Shown: piece by piece, positions 59,993 through 64,000 of the stretch
Position numbering within the stretch: position 1 is the first letter of the stretch
Layout of the letters: the number at the start of each line of letters is the position of its first letter
Source of the DNA: Odontesthes bonariensis
Lineage: Eukaryota; Chordata; Actinopteri; Atheriniformes; Atherinopsidae
Length of the DNA stretch: 64,000 bases
Reading direction: 5' to 3'
Assembly: GCF_027942865.1 (NCBI RefSeq)
Contig: NC_134506.1
Span: forward strand, 12,174,436-12,238,435
Position numbers and translations under genes: made by a program
Notes under the pieces: model-generated
Databases searched by the model: none
What the model saw: only the letters and a program-made list of their open reading frames with translations
Told to the model about the DNA's origin: nothing

Positions 59993-61500
59993 AGCCTGAC
60001 CCATCGTACAAGATTGCAACATCCACCGAGTGGTCTTGGTGTAAGGTGAGACACCTGACAAGAGGGAACTGTCAGTTACAATTTGAACTGACATGCTGTA
60101 CGGTGGGGAGATCTGGTGGCTCACTATGCTGCATGCGAGGGCAAGGGAGTCCCTTAGGGTTTGTTGAAAATTAAAATGCTCTGCATCACACGCTACAGCC
60201 TTTGCAGTTGCTGGATCTTAACCCAACTGGCCACCAATCTTCACCACTAACTGAACTCTTGAGGTGCATCGTTTCAAACCTTCAGAGACTTGATGAATCA
60301 TGATTAAGTAAAGCCCACCGAGTCCTAACACATTACTGTGTTACATTTACAAAATTCCCTGTCAGTACACTGAAGATGTTACAGGCCAAGTTTAAAAAGT
60401 TGTTCCAATAAGCTCCGTCTTTCATATGCAGAAATATCCCAGATAAAGATAGATTTGGCCTAGTTTAAAGACCAATTCCCTGGTTTCACCTCGGTTTAGT
60501 TAATAATCCTCCTGGCATTAACAACTACCTCCTCCACTAACAGAAATCCACCATGCTTACCCTAACCCTAGGCAGATACACAAAAGCACACGGCTGTTCT
60601 TATTTCAACAAAATAATTAACAATAAAACCTATTGAAGTGCTTTTAAACAAGGCACTGACAAACATTTAGGAAGTTATGGATTAAGTTCAACACAAGAAC
60701 ACAGAAATCAACTTAAAGCCTTATCAGCTGAAACACAGGTCACCTCGCTGCTGAGGTCAGACAACCACGTAAAAATGCACTTGAAAACTACATTTCTTTA
60801 CTTTCACAGAGCTGTTTTGTTTGCATCTCTTTAACACCACCTGTCTTTCTCTTGTCAGTCTGTAGTTTGGCAACTTAAACTTTTTTTTTTTTTTTTAAAG
60901 TTCACCAGGAAAATTTCAAAGTAGTTTATTAAGAGAAGCAATGCCAAGACAGAATGGTCATTATGGTGTTTGTGAGGAAGAAGCCATTTTGCATATTTTT
61001 GTTCAACCAGGACACATGTAGCCTACCATTTTCTGGAAAAGCACAACAGAAACTGGGAAAATAAAGTTTTAGTTTGAATACTTTTGATATGGTTTAATTC
61101 AACTAAAGACCACATTGAAGGTGAATATTTCTTTAGGTTCGACAGATGATGGGCATTTAACTAATCATTCTTTAGCAAACTTTAGCTAAAATGTCTCAAT
61201 ATTATTTTGTAGCCTAGTTACATTCCAATGACTGGCTTTTCTATCAAACTTTGTTTTTTCGCAATAATGCGTATATTTCAACTGTAAGTCGTACAATCAA
61301 TATAAAATGGCTTTTAACACAACCTGTTGGTTTTTGATTAGCCCGCCCATGCTATTCGCATAAAACTAATTTCCTTAACAAAACGAGGCTAACTGGGGCT
61401 CCAGCTACTTCAACAGTTGACTTTAGCGCTTGTTGATTAAAAAAAACGAAATTCTTTGACATTCACCTTAGTGTTTTTTTCATGTGTCATATCTTACCGT

Positions 61501-61789
61501 CTCAATAAAGTGGCACACATCACCTGAATGAAACAGGTGCCTTCCGGTGACTTTTTTAGGTTGTCAACGCCCACGCGCTCCTCTTTTCTTATCTTGTTTC
61601 AGTCGTTTGGGCGGAGCTTCGTTTTTGCTGGAAAAGTCCCCGTCCGTGTGGAGTAGAGTCAGAGCAGCAGTCACATTGTCTGAGGAGAGAGGATACTCAC
61701 CTGTTGAATAAGAACTGTTTGTTTTGTAACGAATTTTTATTGATTGACTTGTTTTCTTCACTGAGACCTTTAGAGTGTTTCCCTTCAGG
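61501..61789 (+). promoter_or_regulatory. rhpn2: rhpn2 5' region
   Basis: CpG and GC content rises around 61560-61690 just upstream of the rhpn2 start codon. This suits a promoter and 5' UTR. No TATA box at a convincing distance. An 84-codon minus-strand open frame across it is antisense without similarity. Confidence 0.35.
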
Positions 61790-61855
61790 ATGACGGACAC
61801 TCTCTTACCAAACGGCATTAAAGACGGCGGAGGAGACGGTAACTATTTCAAAAAG
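61790..61855 (+). CDS. rhpn2: Rhophilin-2, first coding exon (partial gene)
   Basis: Rhophilin-2 binds GTP-loaded Rho and acts as a scaffold in actin regulation. In the full protein an N-terminal HR1 Rho-binding domain is followed by BRO1 and PDZ domains. Here only 22 codons are visible: MTDTLLPNG ... GDGNYFKK, ending AAG|gtgagt, phase 0. Human RHPN2 starts MTDALLPA and reaches DGYFRKG after a similar linker, so start, length and splice position agree. The HR1, BRO1 and PDZ exons must lie beyond 64000, because I found no continuation ('GCNPLAQTGRSKLQ' type) in the remaining 2.1 kb. Linkage to lrp3 and slc7a10 as in human 19q13.11 supports the call. The short exon keeps confidence moderate. 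Confidence 0.75.
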
Positions 61856-64000
61856 GTGAGTTTTGTCTCTCCGCACTTAGCAGGACGGTGTGTAGTTGAA
61901 AGTGCGTTGGTCTTAGTCACGTAGGCTACATTTTACATAATGTTACGGTTAAAATGGTGAAAATGAGGGGTTGAGCTTGTTTACATTTTTCTGTTGAGAC
62001 TAAAGCTTTTGAAATAATGTTTTCAGAGACGGAGATTGGTAAAGTAGAATTAAAAAAGACATTTAACGGAGCCTGAGGAACGTGTGCCTTCTCATTCTAT
62101 CCCTGTCGCACAATGATGGCATTTTTACTCTTTAATTTAAGCGCTTTAGAATATACTTTGTATTGTGTTACATGTAACGAAACAAACATTTAAGTTGAAA
62201 ACTCGGTGTGAAGAAGAACTTTTTTGAAGCCTTTTCCGCTCTCGGTGTGTCATTAACAGCCGCAGTGTGCCTCTGCTCTAATAATAGCTTTAGCTGGTGA
62301 GACTGAAGGGACAGTGATTATCAGTTCCATGTTTGTTGTCAAATGTGTGGCTGCGATTGATGGTTAAAAGCTCTGTTTACATCCCTGGTAAGCTTGGGTA
62401 TAATTAGCCCACAGACAAAACGTGTTGTTCTCATTTTTCGTGTTAAATAACGCGTTTACTCAGCTGCCCCCTTTATTGTTGATCACTGTTATTAGGGAAA
62501 ATATTAGAAGTCCACCAACTCCCATTTATTTGAGCTTTTAAACCGTTGAGTGTATCTTTACAGTTACAGTAAAGAGATAAAGTCATCATCGGTGTGATTG
62601 AAATGCAAATGTCGGTGACGGGGTTACCTTGATCGAAACTTAGATAAAGGACACATCCTCCTAACTGTGTTTTAAAATGAAGTCTTCTTATCATGTAAAG
62701 TAGCCAGTGAATTGATCAGTTTCACATATCAAATACTTGTGACTGCAATGCTTTCAAGAGCTCTCTGTTTGCCTAGTTTTAGGTAACAAGAGAGACAGTT
62801 GGCAATGGTTGACTGATTATCTAATGTGTTTTCACTGAGCTCCCTGTCTGCCATGCTGTGGTCTCATTGCTCCACATGTGCTCTGGTATCCTCAGCCAGA
62901 GTGTTTCCATAGACTCGCTTATTTAGGTGGGCATCTGAGCATAGCCTTTGTGTCTTTCAATCCTCTTGAATCCCCCTCTGAACGCTGTCTGGATTGAGGC
63001 TCTGTGCTGCACTTCCTGTGTCTATAAAAAGGTCAGTGGGAGTCGGAGCCTGGCACAGCCACAACATGATGGAAGACTGTAAAGCCGCATATCCTAATAA
63101 CAAAATGTTGCCTTTTTGTGTATTGCCTTGGCCTACTAGGTCTTTCTACATTGTCTTCTCCATTTCTCAGTCTTGAGCATTCGTGATTTTCACTTTCACG
63201 GCCTTTCTCTGTCGAAAGGGCTTGCACGTCCACCTAAACCGCAAGTGAATTTTCTGTTCTCATTTTGTTATGTTAAAGTGATTTGCAATTAGGAAACTTC
63301 TTGGACAAATGTTAACCAGTGGGAGCCAAGATGAGCTTTGCTTTCATTTTTTTTTTGTGCTCCTCTTTCTCTCGGGTGAAAATGAGTTTAATAATTTACA
63401 AAGCCTCACTGGATCCCACTTATGCTCCAGGGAGCTGTCGTGGTTCGGGGCTTCCTTCCCAGCCATCCACAGTTTCACATCCAACTGGCTGAGGTCCGAC
63501 TGGATGGTTGCAGGATGGAAAGATGGCAGCACAAAGAGCCGAATCTGCATGTTTGTTCTCCTCATCCTCCTCGGCCAGCTAGAGCATTGACGTAGCATCT
63601 GGCCCGAGGCTGTCCTTCAGCCAGACCACAGACACAAATTGACAACATGTGCCCTGGTTCCCAAACCAGACGAGTTCCCCTCACTTGGAGACATTGTTAG
63701 ATTCCCCCAAAGCAGGGTTCACATAAGAAAAGGACAAATGAGAGATGCCGTTGTGATGAAATACTGACTTAATTTAGATTTTTTTCTTTTTCCTGGATTG
63801 TGGATAAAAGATACCCCAGTCTGTCAGGACATACCCTGGATTCAGTATGTAGAGGCTTTTACAGAGCATAGAAAAATTCCACCTCGTCATTCACGCCATC
63901 ATATGAAGTGTGAGTATATAGATGTTGAGCACACATATATTGGGCAAACTGATGTTTCAACCCATAACTGGGTCATGCCTGAAACCCCCTCTTGGGTAAT
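61856..64000 (+). other. rhpn2: rhpn2 intron 1 (runs off the window)
   Basis: Non-coding sequence after the exon 1 donor. No exon matching rhophilin HR1 sequence and no recognisable transposon was seen. Open frames near 63300-63600 lack similarity and are not flanked by plausible splice sites in frame. Confidence 0.5.

Larger units (their letters stand above)
49271..61500. other. Intergenic DNA between slc7a10 and rhpn2
   Basis: Twelve kilobases flanked by divergently transcribed genes. No exon, single-exon gene (such as a CEBP gene, which is near in human) or RNA gene was recognised. Identified content: an L2-like RT relic (51060-51900), a LINE 3' piece (53050-53575), (CA)n (54600-54645), a hAT MITE (55607-56195), (TA)n (57331-57366), a TTAA-type MITE (57405-57812) and a LINE tail (59949-59992). 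The parts between (49.3-51.0, 52.0-53.0, 58-59.9 and 60.2-61.5 kb) are AT-rich without visible structure. Confidence 0.5.

Noticed and set aside
60180-60320. 'ggatcttaacccaactggcc' resembling the DLNP motif of Tc1 transposases
   Set aside because: Only a few residues match and no flanking transposase pattern or ends were found.
63309-63590. A 93-codon frame near the right end, considered as an rhpn2 exon
   Set aside because: No resemblance to rhophilin HR1 sequence and no acceptor/donor pair in phase 0. Treated as intron.

Overview
The window looks like nuclear DNA from a teleost fish, probably a percomorph-like species, although the species cannot be fixed by reading. It holds intron-rich vertebrate genes, many simple repeats (GATA, CA, TA, AAC), and DNA-transposon and LINE relics typical of fish (Tc1, hAT, Harbinger, TTAA-flanked MITEs, L2/Rex1-like pieces). 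No operons, CRISPR arrays or prokaryotic systems are present.

Layout, left to right. (1) 1-960 is a GATA microsatellite and a LINE tail. (2) dnaja2 (+, CDS 1099-10824, nine exons) encodes a complete 413-residue type-I DnaJ/Hsp40 co-chaperone. Its intron 2 carries two abutting long palindromes flanked by TTAA, and intron 6 carries a dead hAT element with a readable BED zinc finger. (3) 11.8-16.5 kb is intergenic. It has a tandemly repetitive element lying inside a LINE relic, and one intact tRNA-Thr(AGT). (4) lrp3 (+, CDS 16730-23253, seven coding exons) encodes an 819-residue CUB/LDLa receptor. (5) slc7a10 (-, CDS 49110 down to 28065, eleven exons) encodes a 497-residue Asc-1-type amino-acid transporter light chain. 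Its large introns hold Tc1 and Harbinger relics. (6) 49.3-61.5 kb is intergenic, with an L2-like reverse-transcriptase relic, LINE 3' pieces, a hAT MITE with an exact 8-bp target duplication, and a third TTAA-type MITE. (7) rhpn2 (+) starts at 61790. Only its first coding exon (22 codons) is inside the window.

The exon chains of the three complete genes were joined by hand. All splice phases agree, and no frameshift or internal stop was found. lrp3, slc7a10 and rhpn2 keep the linkage known from human 19q13.11, whereas human DNAJA2 lies on 16q12. The genes are functionally unrelated (cytosolic chaperone, cell-surface receptor, transporter, Rho-binding scaffold), so their neighbourhood reflects conserved synteny rather than a pathway. 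The most unusual structure is the pair of nearly perfect palindromic elements sharing one TTAA in dnaja2 intron 2. I found no convincing new biological system.
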